A stretch of 64,000 nucleotides of DNA, from positions 62,001 through 126,000 of the forward strand of contig NW_005178451.1 in assembly GCF_000341285.1 (NCBI RefSeq), given 5' to 3'. This document shows positions 47,022 to 56,456 of the stretch, piece by piece; within the stretch, counting starts at the first letter, position 1, and every line of letters begins with the position of its first letter. The DNA comes from Galdieria sulphuraria (Eukaryota; Rhodophyta; Bangiophyceae; Galdieriales; Galdieriaceae). Position numbers and translations under genes: made by a program. Below the pieces are notes generated by a model, which ran no database searches, was not told the DNA's origin, and worked only from the letters and a program-made list of their open reading frames with translations.

Positions 47022-48883
47022 TTATTTCTTTTCAAAAGGTAATAAAGCTGGACCTTGTTCTTGAATCACACCATTTCCACCACAATAAGGACAAGCTCTC
47101 TCTACGTACTGACATGAAATAGCTTGTGCAGGAGTTGCCGGACCACATGAAAGACGAATAATCGTTCCCGTTCCAGCACAGAATTCACATGCCGTAAGAA
47201 AAGCATCTTTTGCTTTCATTTGATCCAATAAAGGTTTCTTAACCCTTTCTCCCATTCCTAACCTCCACATAGGTACTAATAACAGAATGGCAATTAAACC
47301 ACAACCCATTAAACTACTCAAATAGGCCTGCCATCCATATCGAGCAATGAGAGTGGTCAATGGAAATCCAGCAAAAGAAGCTCCTAAATATGCTACCCAA
47401 CCTAAGAAGCCTATAGTTGTGCTTACTGCGTCTTTATGAACAATTTCTGCACCAGCAAGACCCACCAGCATTTGTGGTCCGTAAATAAAGAAACCGATAG
47501 AAAATATAACCAACCAAGTGATATATCGAAACGAACCAGGAATGTACCATAATGATATGATAGAAACCAAAACTCCAACCAACCATAAAATGATGATTGG
47601 AATCCTTCTTCCTCTCAACATACGATCACTAGCCCAACCACTAACCAAAGAACCCATTAAACCTCCTATTTCCATACCCGATACTCGAAATGCAGCCTCT
47701 TGTGGACTTGTAACTCCTTTAAAGTCCAAAAGAAATACATGTGCCCACGAGGATATTCCTTGTCTTATAAAGTAAATAAAAAAATAAGACAAAGCTAATA
47801 ACCAAACATATGGATTGGAAAAGACATAAATTCGAAGACTTGCCAAAAAAGACAATCTTTCATGTTTATCTTCAGCAGATGAAGAATGGTCAGACTCTGA
47901 ATCATCTCGATATATATGAACAGGAGGAAGACCTAAAGATTCATTCCATCTATGAGAATTCCAAACACAACTTCCTACTTACCCACTGACTCTGGCTTAT
48001 CTCTGAGTCGATTGAAAAGAAAACAGGACATTGCAAGACCTAAAATACCTGGAACTATCATTCCATAGTTCCAACCATATTTTGTGGCAAAGTAACCAGC
48101 AACAAGAGGAATCAAAAAACCACCAGTATTATGTGAAGTATTCCAAAAACCCCACCAAGTTCCTCTTTCATTTCTACTATACCATTGAGTTAATAACCGT
48201 GCACAAGGAGGAGCTCCGAAGCCTTGAAATACACCATTCAGTGCCCAAAGTAAGCACAGAATATACAAATTGGAACTTAAACCAAATAAAATATTGACAA
48301 CTCCTGTGATAGCTAAGCCAGTAGACATAAAGAGACGTGTAGAAAAGCGATCCGAAAGAATACCACTAGCGAGTTTGCTAAAGCCATAAGCAAGTGGAAA
48401 GATAGAAGTGATAACACCCAACTGTTGCAAGTTGAAGCCCAAAGCCACTCTCATGGCAGGTGCCACATACGTAAAGCTATTTCTCGTGAAATAATAAAAC
48501 GCATAACCAATAAAAATAGAATAGAATATACGGATTCTCCAGTGCCAATATTTGCGATCCAGTTCTTCATCCGCACCTTCCAATAACTTCGATTTGACGT
48601 CGCTGCTATTATCACGAAAGGATTGCGGAGTTTCCAAAGAAGCCCTGTCGGTCAATCTATCGTACGGTTCTTCTACACTCGATCTCATTAAAAGCTCGTT
48701 ACAATCATAGCGTTTGTATGGTGTGCCAACTTTACACGTACGCTTTCTTCTTCTCACTTTGTTTGACCACGCACTCTTCCACGACATCCCAGAATGGAAA
48801 AGGCCTATGAAAGCAGCAGAGCTTTTGTGCAAATACTTCTTTTGGTAATGAGAATGTATTTGAGTTTTAGTGGGAATATCCAT
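47022..48883 (-). CDS. UhpC/GlpT-type sugar-phosphate:phosphate antiporter with zinc-finger-like tail
   Basis: Exons complement(47022..47932, 47983..48883) give 603 residues. About 115 N-terminal residues are basic and could be a targeting sequence. Twelve MFS helices follow with organophosphate:Pi antiporter signatures: YAFYYFTRNSFTYVAPAMR, PLAYGFSKLASGILSDRFS, NGVFQGFGAPPCARLLTQW, RGTWWGFWNTSHNTGG and MEIGGLMGSLVSGWASDRML. UhpC-like carriers of chlamydial type are known in Archaeplastida plastids, so import or export of hexose phosphate across a plastid envelope is plausible. The C-terminus after the last helix carries CEFCAGTGTII and CPYCGGNGVIQEQG, two CxxCxGxG motifs as in the DnaJ zinc finger. 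A plain UhpC lacks this tail. The intron is 50 nt. Confidence 0.87.
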
Positions 48884-49041
48884 CCTAGGTCTCTCTGTGA
48901 TATTCTTGACTTTCCTTTATTCAACTTGCATCCACTATTATTAGAAAATCGAAAACTCTATCCTCTCTTCTCACCAACTCGGTTGGGACGACAAATGATT
49001 TAATCCAATAAGAAAATATGAAGTGCCACCCTCTTTCATTT

Positions 49042-50046
49042 TTACTTTTGCTCTTTAGACCTTTTCAAAGCTCTCTGTTTTTTGATAACAAGTTGATCAA
49101 GTTTTTGTCTACCAATATGAATACGGCCCACTTTTCGACCCAATATGGGCTGCATTGTCACATTCCTTTGACTCCTTCTTTGTTTCGGTCTCTTTGTGGC
49201 TTGCTTCCACAAATCATCTGCTGCGAGTCGATATCTACGTAAGGAGAAACGTATACAAGGTCCAGCTTCTTCCAAAGCAACTCTTGGGAGATAAGTATCA
49301 GATTTTTTTAGTCGAACAATAAAGTTTTGAAAACTTAATGTTCGATCATGGTATAATGAAATGACAATGACGTTGTCCAATTGTTCTAAACTTATTTGTC
49401 GGTCTTCAAAATCGTGGAACAAGTCTCAATAAGAAGTAAGCAAGATAGAACAGAGCAAACCAGTTTCACACCAACTCACCGAGAAACAAGTTTTTCAGTT
49501 TCCTACTAGCATCGTCACTATCAAAGTCACCCACGAAGCAGACGAGAGGCTTCAACTGTGACTTGAGTTGTTTGGCCTAAGACGGCCTGTCAATGGTCTC
49601 GACAATCAAAACAATGCTATATTTACCATTTCGAATTCTTCGAGACCTTTGTACTCTATTATTCCTAGTTCGAACATATCGAGCAGGTGAAAGTCATATA
49701 ATCTTCCTAATATCAAGTTGTTTGGTCGTTTTTTGGTATGGTTCCCCAAAATAAAAAGAGAACAGTCGTTCCTTTTGCAAAGAAATTCTAAAGAGGCTTC
49801 TCCACCAGTTTCAAAAGGCAAAATATCGTTCTTCTTTCGAAGTTGTTTACAGTGTGGTTTCTTCAATCTTGACAAGTCTGTAAGTACGTTCTTCAATTGT
49901 TGGGAAGTCTGATGTCCGTGGATAACCAGTAAACCTTTCGGAGGTTCCTCCCATTGAGGAGCAATACTTTCCAAGTGTTTCTTTCCTTTTCTTGTTTTGG
50001 GTGGTCTTTGCGTTTCAACATTTGAAGCAGCAGCAGCAGCAATCAT
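49042..50046 (-). CDS. RPF2: Ribosome biogenesis factor RPF2 (Brix domain)
   Basis: Exons complement(49042..49424, 49480..49576, 49627..50046) give 299 residues. The N-terminus has a poly-Ala run and TRKGKKHL. LSRLKKPHCKQLRKKNDILP, then LEFLCKRNDCSLFILGNHTK and KRPNNLILGRLYDFHLLDMF, are near-identical to the RPF2 consensus. The later Brix segments include YHDRTLSFQNFIVRLKKS, EEAGPCIRFSLRRYRLA and a Lys/Arg-rich C-terminus. RPF2 with RRS1 brings the 5S RNP (5S rRNA, uL18, uL5) into pre-60S particles in the nucleolus. A GCA trinucleotide run at 50,026-50,041 encodes the alanines. Confidence 0.95.
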
Positions 50047-50228
50047 CGTCTCCTTCCAAAATATAATTTGGCCGATGGTCGCTTTGGCTAAATTGCCAAT
50101 GCTCTTCTTTTATAGAGAAAAGTAGATGCTTGAAAAGTTCAACATATACACATAGCAAAATGAATATGATTTTACAAAAACTCTTCTTCACCATAGAAAA
50201 CCATTTATTATCCCAAAATACTTTGAAC

Positions 50229-51089
50229 TTATCGAAGGGTAAGAAAGGCAGTCAGAGCAATCAAACCTACTCCAGCCAACGACCACAATAATATGTACTG
50301 TCCACTTTTATTCGATTCGGGATATGAGTTATCGTCTTGTGTCGTTTCAGGTATCCATTGTGGTGGACGTTCCATATTCTCTTGATAAAGTCTGACATAT
50401 TTAGGTATACTGTTTTCCTCATTGCCCATAGGAGCTCCCGAATCTCCCTTACTACTGGGAGCAACCTCAGAGGCAGCCACCGTTCTCCACGTTACAGGAT
50501 CGACAACCACCTTTTCTCCAAACTTCTCTCTCGCTTCTTGTCTTCTCTTCGCTGCAAATTCTTCAGAATATTGCTTTCTATTCTCCACTTCCATAGGACT
50601 TTCAAATACAAGAGTAACTTCATCCCCAAAGCGTACTTGAATACCTTTCAAAACACGTGGTAGACCAACTCCTCTCGTAGACCACACTTCCTCACCAAAA
50701 GTAGCACTAATAGCTACTAGAATGTCACCTTTTCGAATATCACCACGTGAGGCTCGAGCTGCATTTCCTCGAGGATCAATATCAGCCACAAATACCATGC
50801 CGTCTTCTGCTTCTTCCAAAACCAAACCTAAAGGTTTCTTTACAAAATAAGCTCTTTCTCCAGGTTGAACCTTCCTTCTAGAACGATCTTGGTCATCTTG
50901 AAATATATTGTAGTTGTATTCTGCAACTATGCGAAAGGAACGAACGTTGATTGCTCTTTTGGAATGGAAACAGCCTCTTCTAAAAGAATAACTTTTGTTT
51001 CCTAAGTGAAATGCAGAAGATAACTGACTGGAATTTTGTAAAGTAAAAAGACATGAGTGATAACTCGTCAAGAAGCTCAAAGCTTGCAT
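50229..51089 (-). CDS. PDZ-like, single-pass, probably plastid-targeted protein
   Basis: Single exon, 286 residues from the first ATG of the frame. The N-terminal ~70 residues (MQALSFLTSYHSCLFTLQNS... SYSFRRGCFHSKRAINVRS) are Ser/Arg/Phe-rich and acid-poor, like an organelle transit peptide. A PDZ-type fold follows at about residues 85-180 (KKPLGLVLEEAEDGMVFVAD, RASRGDIRKGDILVAISATF, FGDEVTLVFESP). A hydrophobic C-terminal segment (YILLWSLAGVGLIALTAFLT) anchors it by the tail. Similar PDZ-plus-TM proteins occur in plant and algal plastids and may act in thylakoid protein quality control or assembly. The exact role is unknown. Confidence 0.75.
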   Translation of the reverse strand: MQALSFLTSYHSCLFTLQNSSQLSSAFHLGNKSYSFRRGCFHSKRAINVRSFRIVAEYNYNIFQDDQDRSRRKVQPGERAYFVKKPLGLVLEEAEDGMVFVADIDPRGNAARASRGDIRKGDILVAISATFGEEVWSTRGVGLPRVLKGIQVRFGDEVTLVFESPMEVENRKQYSEEFAAKRRQEAREKFGEKVVVDPVTWRTVAASEVAPSSKGDSGAPMGNEENSIPKYVRLYQENMERPPQWIPETTQDDNSYPESNKSGQYILLWSLAGVGLIALTAFLTLR

Positions 51090-51526
51090 GTTTTGTCCAA
51101 CGCACCAAATTGATATCAAAATCAGCTTGTGGAGATGTAACGTAACCTCATTTGTGTTGAAACTTGTCACAAGGTCTCTCAAAATGCTTATTGTAATACT
51201 TTTGCACAAAGTTGATCAATTCTACCTTGAAAAAACATCTATGTCGTCCAATACTCATACCGAACTTGTCGTTGGCCTCTTGAAAAATCTGAAAACTGGT
51301 TTTCTCAGAACAAGACCAGCGTTCAAGCTCGACAAGAGAAAATGAAAAATCTTATGCTTTCAGCTATAATATAACGTTCAAATAAGTGCATTATGACTAG
51401 AAGAACACCTTGAAGACTTCAAACTGCATTCGAAAGTGGAGTAGATATAACACGACAGATAAATATAGCCAAATATGGCTTAGGCCGAGTCAAAAGTTGT
51501 CAAAATCAGTACAAACGAACTAGTGA
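51090..51526. other. Intergenic spacer
   Basis: Between the PDZ gene start and the stop of the orphan minus-strand gene. AT-rich, with no open frame or RNA recognised. Confidence 0.5.
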
Positions 51527-53266
51527 TCATTTGCCCATTGTTGAAATCTGAGTCGCTATTTGATGATAGGTCTTAGCTAAAGATTGGTATAACTCATCAC
51601 AAGCACTTGATATAAATGGATACTGTAGCCATTGAGATTCCTCGCTATCGATATGAAAGTGCTCTCCTAGAAGGGAAAACCAGTATTTGATCATTTTGTG
51701 ATACAAAGGAACAAAGTTGTTGTCGATTTGATTATCATTCAGAGTCCAGTCCAGCGAATGAAATGAAGGATCTTTTTGTGAAGAGACTGATTGTTTTTTT
51801 GAAGTTTGCTCCATCTCCTCATTTTGATGAATTGACAAGGAAGAGTCGATATATTCTCTTTGACTGATTCTCAGTGAAAGCTTATGCAAAGCTCTTTTCC
51901 TTCTTTTCACCACCCCTGCTTTGTTTGGCATGAATGACGAATACTGTCGTTCATCGTTGTTTCTCGTCTGAAAGTTACCACGTTGTGGAGACTTGGTCGA
52001 GGATTGTGGTGATTCCATACAATTTTCCAAATGTTGAGAAGGAGAACAATTTTCATTTAAAGGTTTCAAAGAATGTTCATGAGATATGGGATGATACCAA
52101 AATAGTTTGATGTCGGCTACGCCATCCATTCTTTGTATATGTCGTTTCCATATCGTTGTGAACGTTGCTCGATAGTCTGATTCCATTTTCTGAGAAACAA
52201 TAGAAGAAGCCATTGCATGAATTTTCTTAGCGACAGAAGCGAATATGGAACCAAAGAAACCTGGATAGGTCAATGGAATGATAGTATGCATTTGAAAAGT
52301 CGTTTGTTTGTATTGTTTACAAAGCAAACAAGATCGGGATACTCCTCCTTGAGTACGAAAGGTTATTCGAAACCATTGATAAGCAAATGAATTTTTCCTT
52401 TCGTACCAATCATTGAAGAGGTCACTTTCGTGGTCATCTATTCGAAATTCACAAGGAAGTCTTATGGTATGCCATCCATGTGTATCTGTATCAAGTTTTT
52501 CTATTTCACCAACAGGTTCGAGATGACGAAAAAATGGCCATAATGATCGAGTTTCATTCGTTCGATGCCCTTCTCTCGTGACGCTTACGATACCGGAACC
52601 AAGCCAAGTGGACGATGATCGAACAAAGAGTGCTCCTTTCCAAAGAAAGATATTCTTCTCCAGAGACTCCAAAAGAGTGGTTAGTTTTTGTTCCTCTACT
52701 CGTTGAACCAAGTTGATCATTAGAGACCATTTTGAAAGAAGAAGAGAATTGCTACAAGACCCAACAACCATAGAAAATATGCAGTGCTTGTATGTTGTTC
52801 TCCACTTGTGAATAATATTTACCATATAGAGCAACATTTTCATACCGTTGTTATCGACTGTAGTCTGTTGTTGCTTGACTCGCAGGTCAAAGATGATATG
52901 GGTTGAAAGAGAAAGATGGAAAGAGGCTTCCAAGAGTTGCTGTGCTTCCTTCACAAGATTATCATAATGAAGAGAAATAATTGATTGTGGTTTGTTTTGT
53001 TTCTCGTTTTCCACTAGTTGCTCTGAATGTGGTCTCCAGTTTGTATACACTGCCACTGAACAACCATCCTCACACATGACCAGAGAGGAAAACATACTTC
53101 TTTTTCTCCTACAGCCATTTGTTTCTTCTCTTTTTGTTTGATGTATTTCAAAGTCTGTTTCAAAACTTTTTAGAAAAGGTACTATCCATAATATATGAGG
53201 ATCCAAACAATCCGTAGCCATCTCATTCAATAAAGAAAAGCACAAACATTTTAAATATCTTTGCAT
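51527..53266 (-). CDS. Orphan 579-residue protein
   Basis: Single uninterrupted frame from an ATG at 53266 (MQRYLKCLCFSLLNEMATDC); a second ATG 15 codons in is possible. A CxxC-like site SRSCLLCKQYKQ is present and a hydrophobic stretch is visible around YPGFFGSIFASVAKKIHAM. A Ser/Gln/Lys-rich low-complexity region occupies about residues 410-510. The first ~380 residues look folded (ASFHLSLSTHIIFDLRV, NIFLWKGALFVRSSSTWLGS). I do not recognise a family. Only 11 bases separate its start codon from that of the divergent coiled-coil gene. Confidence 0.75.
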   Translation of the reverse strand: MQRYLKCLCFSLLNEMATDCLDPHILWIVPFLKSFETDFEIHQTKREETNGCRRKRSMFSSLVMCEDGCSVAVYTNWRPHSEQLVENEKQNKPQSIISLHYDNLVKEAQQLLEASFHLSLSTHIIFDLRVKQQQTTVDNNGMKMLLYMVNIIHKWRTTYKHCIFSMVVGSCSNSLLLSKWSLMINLVQRVEEQKLTTLLESLEKNIFLWKGALFVRSSSTWLGSGIVSVTREGHRTNETRSLWPFFRHLEPVGEIEKLDTDTHGWHTIRLPCEFRIDDHESDLFNDWYERKNSFAYQWFRITFRTQGGVSRSCLLCKQYKQTTFQMHTIIPLTYPGFFGSIFASVAKKIHAMASSIVSQKMESDYRATFTTIWKRHIQRMDGVADIKLFWYHPISHEHSLKPLNENCSPSQHLENCMESPQSSTKSPQRGNFQTRNNDERQYSSFMPNKAGVVKRRKRALHKLSLRISQREYIDSSLSIHQNEEMEQTSKKQSVSSQKDPSFHSLDWTLNDNQIDNNFVPLYHKMIKYWFSLLGEHFHIDSEESQWLQYPFISSACDELYQSLAKTYHQIATQISTMGK

Positions 53267-53277
53267 TGGGCGCCAAA
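53267..53277. promoter_or_regulatory. 11-bp gap between opposed start codons
   Basis: The minus-strand ATG (53264-53266) and the plus-strand ATG (53278) are 11 bases apart. The two 5' leaders and promoters must therefore overlap the other gene's coding region, unless one of the starts lies further downstream. Confidence 0.55.
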
Positions 53278-53877
53278 ATGAACTCCGATGAATATGTCGA
53301 ATATTTGGATACGCAAATAACCAAAGTATTGAGAGAGATAGAAGTCAATTTAATAAATATATATCGAGTATCCATAGAACTGCAAACTTGTGTAAAGAAG
53401 CCTCTTCCACATTTGAAGGAGTTACACGAAATTGTGTCCCCTTGGTGTGCCTATTTGAGAGAACTGGTTTCAACAAAGGAAACAACTAGGGTTCCAACCG
53501 TTCAAGGAGCTTTCAACAACGAAAACGCCTTGAGTGAAGCAGAACAAAATACTTTACAAGTACGGTAAAATGGGACAAAACGGAAAGTGTTTTCTCAAGT
53601 GACTAACTAGGAAATTTCCAATTTATTGGCTCATACCACTGAACAGTTATCGTTGGCGGAGAACAGCACCAAAACTTTGAGAGAAGAGTTTCAACGAACA
53701 CAAAATACAGTGGATACAAAAACTTCACCGAGAAACTGTCAAGAAAAAGCCGAAATACAGGAGCAGTTGTTCCAAGTGGATTCTCCTACAACTATGTGGA
53801 AAGAGTTGTTAGATAAATATTCTGAAGAAAGTCATTCTACGAGTGAGCATTGGTATGGAGAAGACAACATACAGTAA
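53278..53877 (+). CDS. Small coiled-coil protein, unidentified
   Basis: Exons 53278..53559 and 53611..53877 give 182 residues. The first half (MNSDEYVEYLDTQITKVLRE IEVNLI split by repeats of heptad character) and the second exon (EISNLLAHTTEQLSLAENST, then LREEFQRTQNTVD) show heptad spacing. The size and arrangement recall small Mediator subunits or the Sec20 SNARE helix, but there is no membrane anchor and no decisive motif. The start is the first ATG; the frame is open 12 bases further up without ATG. Confidence 0.65.
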
Positions 53878-53930
53878 TAAACGATTCAACGACTCTGCTG
53901 TCAAATCTCTGATATATCGAATCTATCTCG

Positions 53931-54552
53931 TCATAGAGCCATGTCTGCAATAGGATTAGCATGAATAGTAACATCTCGTATTATGATGTCTTCCAAAGGA
54001 CGATACTTCTCGTCCACTGGTATCTTTTCTATTTTCTTTAAAGTATCGAAGCCATAAATAACACTAGGTGACTTAATGGACTGCAACAATGTAGCTACTC
54101 ACTTACTGTCCAAAAATGGTATAAGCTTTATCCAAATGGGGTGCCTTATCAAGAGTGATAAAAAACTGACTTTGATTGGAACAAGGTCCTCTATTCGCCA
54201 TGGCAACCATCCCACTTCTGCTGAACCTTAAGGTTTCCACAATTTCGTTATCAAAAGGCTCTCCCCAAATAGAAGTTCCGCCTTTTCCTGTTCCTGTAGG
54301 GTCACCTCCTTGAACAATAAAACCACTTATCAACCGATGGAACTTAGTTCCAGTATAGTAATCACTGGCACATAAGGCGAGAAAGTTCTAAAAGGCCAGT
54401 TAGAATGGTCCCCAAAAAGTGTCAACTTACTTCTGTTGCCTTGGGAGACATATCACAGAACAACTCTATCTTTATATCTCCATGGGTTGTATGCAAAGTT
54501 ACAGACTAACGACAGTCAAAAGAACTTGAATCAGAAACTATTACTAACCATA
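53931..54552 (-). CDS. PPIL3: Cyclophilin-type peptidyl-prolyl isomerase, PPIL3-like
   Basis: Exons complement(53931..54063, 54107..54387, 54431..54505, 54550..54552) give 163 residues, matching PPIL3 (161). SVTLHTTHGDIKIELFC, then FHRLISGFIVQGGDPTGTGK, GTSIWGEPFDNE, MANRGPCSNQSQFFIT and HLDKAYTIFGH are standard. The catalytic Arg in FHRL and the QSQFFIT strand are intact. The C-terminus reads PLEDIIIRDVTIHANP. PPIL3 is a single-domain nuclear cyclophilin found with spliceosomes. Unusually, the first coding exon appears to be just the ATG, followed directly by the intron (GTTAGT...GTTAG), leaving Ser as codon 2. The start codon lies 35 bp from the divergent UPF3 start. Confidence 0.93.
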
Positions 54553-54587
54553 ATCGGATGTCAATATTGCTGTTCTAAAATTTCTCT
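54553..54587. promoter_or_regulatory. 35-bp shared promoter interval (PPIL3 / UPF3)
   Basis: Opposed start codons at 54552 (minus) and 54588 (plus) leave 35 bases for both leaders. Transcripts of the two genes probably overlap in antisense at their 5' ends, which is inference. Confidence 0.5.
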
Positions 54588-55616
54588 ATGCGGCATTCTT
54601 CAAGTAGAGACTCTGCTTCTTCTCGTAGTTTTTATGAGAGGACACGTTGGTCAAGCAGAAGTTCTACGTACCGAGAAAAGAATTTTGCAAAACAGGGATA
54701 TGTTCAAACTGGTTCTGATAGAGATGACTTTGCGCGAAGTTTTTATCCAAAACGAGGTCCAGGATCCTTCAAGGGCGCGTTTGTGGAAAGAAAGGAAGAA
54801 TCTAGTAGAATTCAAAGACCGTACAAAAACTATCACAAGTATGTTCCAGATATAAGTCGAAATAACCACAATGTTGCAAATTATCCCCTTAGAAAGGAAA
54901 ATAGCCCTTACTTGGTGAAAGTTTGGGTGCGAAACCTTCCTCCTTCCTACAGTGAAGACGATTTTCATATGGCCTTTGAATCGGCTGGTCATTCTTTTTC
55001 ATTGGTTGCCTGGTGTCAGTTCTACCCGGGTTGTCCCGCAAGTCGCAAAGAAACATTATCTTCTGCGAAGAAAGGTTTTGCTTACCTTGCGTTTCAGTCT
55101 TTGGAGGACGCATTGGGGTTTGAAAAGGAGTACAGCGGCTTGAAGTTGAAAGATACAAACAATGGTGTTGAGTATGGAATAAGAGTATTCCGTGCACTGT
55201 TTCCAAAGGTTCCGTCAAAGTTTCGTTGTCGTGATTCTTGCGTTGCGACTATCTTCGAAGATGCGGATTTTCGTCGTTTTGAAGAATCACTGAATGGTAC
55301 ACAAGATGAAAGAGAGCAATCGGAGGGAAATTTAAGTGTCATAAACGCAACTTCAGATAGTGACGATAGGCAATGTCAACAAGTTAATAATAGAACTCAA
55401 TCTGTATCTGCAGCTGATCTAGCTTTTGACAAAGGAATTGGTTCGCAAGAGAGAACAGTCAAGAGTTCTAATGGTGAAAAAGATACGATTCAAAGTAATA
55501 TCCCAACAAAGCAACGATATTCTCAACGAATCACAGAAAAAGTTTCCTCATCATCTCGAAGTCGTTTGACTCCTCGTTATCGAGTAAAGAGCAAAACAGA
55601 ACAAGGACAAAAATAA
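54588..55616 (+). CDS. UPF3: Nonsense-mediated decay factor UPF3-like
   Basis: Single exon, 342 residues. The Smg4/UPF3 RNP-like domain starts at about residue 108: LVKVWVRNLPPSYSEDDFHM, then FYPGCPASRKETLSSAKKGF, AYLAFQSLEDALGFEKEYSG and YGIRVFRALFPKVPSK. This follows the UPF3 order 'KVVIRRLPP.L....F......F......SRAYI.F......F...FDG..F.D..G......VE.APFQ..PK'. The N-terminal 105 residues are Arg/Ser-rich. The C-terminal half is Ser/Lys/Asp-rich and probably disordered; the exon-junction-binding motif is not obvious. UPF3 bridges UPF2 to the exon junction complex in mRNA surveillance, which is relevant in a genome with so many introns. Confidence 0.85.
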   Translation: MRHSSSRDSASSRSFYERTRWSSRSSTYREKNFAKQGYVQTGSDRDDFARSFYPKRGPGSFKGAFVERKEESSRIQRPYKNYHKYVPDISRNNHNVANYPLRKENSPYLVKVWVRNLPPSYSEDDFHMAFESAGHSFSLVAWCQFYPGCPASRKETLSSAKKGFAYLAFQSLEDALGFEKEYSGLKLKDTNNGVEYGIRVFRALFPKVPSKFRCRDSCVATIFEDADFRRFEESLNGTQDEREQSEGNLSVINATSDSDDRQCQQVNNRTQSVSAADLAFDKGIGSQERTVKSSNGEKDTIQSNIPTKQRYSQRITEKVSSSSRSRLTPRYRVKSKTEQGQK

Positions 55617-56108
55617 TATTTCATTCGTATTACAAGCTATGTAGGCTTTCAAAGACATTGTGGAGTCTTTACCCTTAACCATGTTTTACTTATTTCATGG
55701 AACTATGGAAAGTAGAAATCGTTCCGACTGAAAACGTTTCAAGTTGTAACTGAAATCTTTTACGAAAATTGGAGGTTATTGAGAAGTTGTCAAGGTTCGC
55801 AGAAAGAAGACAATAGCAAAAAATATGATGTATATCGACGAAATGGAGTGTTGGTTGGACAAGCTCACGTGGCCAGCTTGTGTTTGCCAGTCAGATGCTA
55901 TACAGTAGTATACAACCTTAAAAGAAATAGAATAATTTGTTGGCAACAATACTAAGAGTAATAGTTTAAATTTTTGAAGGTTCGGAATATTAATGACCTG
56001 TGTTTGTCTCGTTAGATGGTTTTGTGAGCTTATATCACAGTTGTCTAGAACTGTATAAATATAAAAAATCCCCTTGAATGTGTAGACTATTGGGAATATC
56101 CGGATAAA
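55617..56108. other. Intergenic region before tRNA gene
   Basis: AT-rich sequence of about 490 bases between the UPF3 stop and the tRNA-Leu. No gene recognised. The TATAAATATAAAAAA stretch near 56,055-56,070 could serve the tRNA gene as an upstream element. Confidence 0.45.
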
Positions 56109-56193
56109 GCTAGGTTGGCCGAGTGGTCTAAGGCGGTAGACTTAAGATCTACTGGGGCTACGCTCCGCGAGGGTTCGAACCCCTCACCTAGCA
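56109..56193 (+). tRNA. trnL-UAA: tRNA-Leu (anticodon UAA)
   Basis: The acceptor stem GCTAGGT pairs with ACCTAGC. The D arm contains GGCCGAGTGGTCTAAGGC (A box). The anticodon stem GTAGA/TCTAC encloses the loop CTTAAGA with TAA at 56151-56153 shifted to loop centre 56143-56145. A long variable arm (class II, Leu-type) follows, then the T arm GAGGGTTCGAACCCCTC (B box). The discriminator is A. No intron and no encoded CCA. It reads UUA codons, which are common in this AT-rich DNA. Confidence 0.97.
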
Positions 56194-56456
56194 TTTCTTT
56201 GTATGACATTTCCAGTGTTTATTTTGTTTTTGGTTGATTCTTCAAGAGAAGACCTCATTTAAATACAAGTTTGAGGAGATCTTTCTTTTGTCACAAAGTG
56301 GTCTCACTATGAGCTACATTTTCTATTTCAAATTGTATTTTTTTAGAAACGTTACGAAATGATAAGAGTATGATGCATAGAGAGTTCACTCTCATTGGAG
56401 ATGGCGAATGATTGACCAGTTACCACTGTAGACGAAGTGGACTGAAGCTCTTTTCA

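Noticed and set aside
51088-51209. N-terminal extension of the PDZ protein
   Set aside because: The longer frame starts at a non-ATG codon; the first ATG gives a plausible transit peptide.
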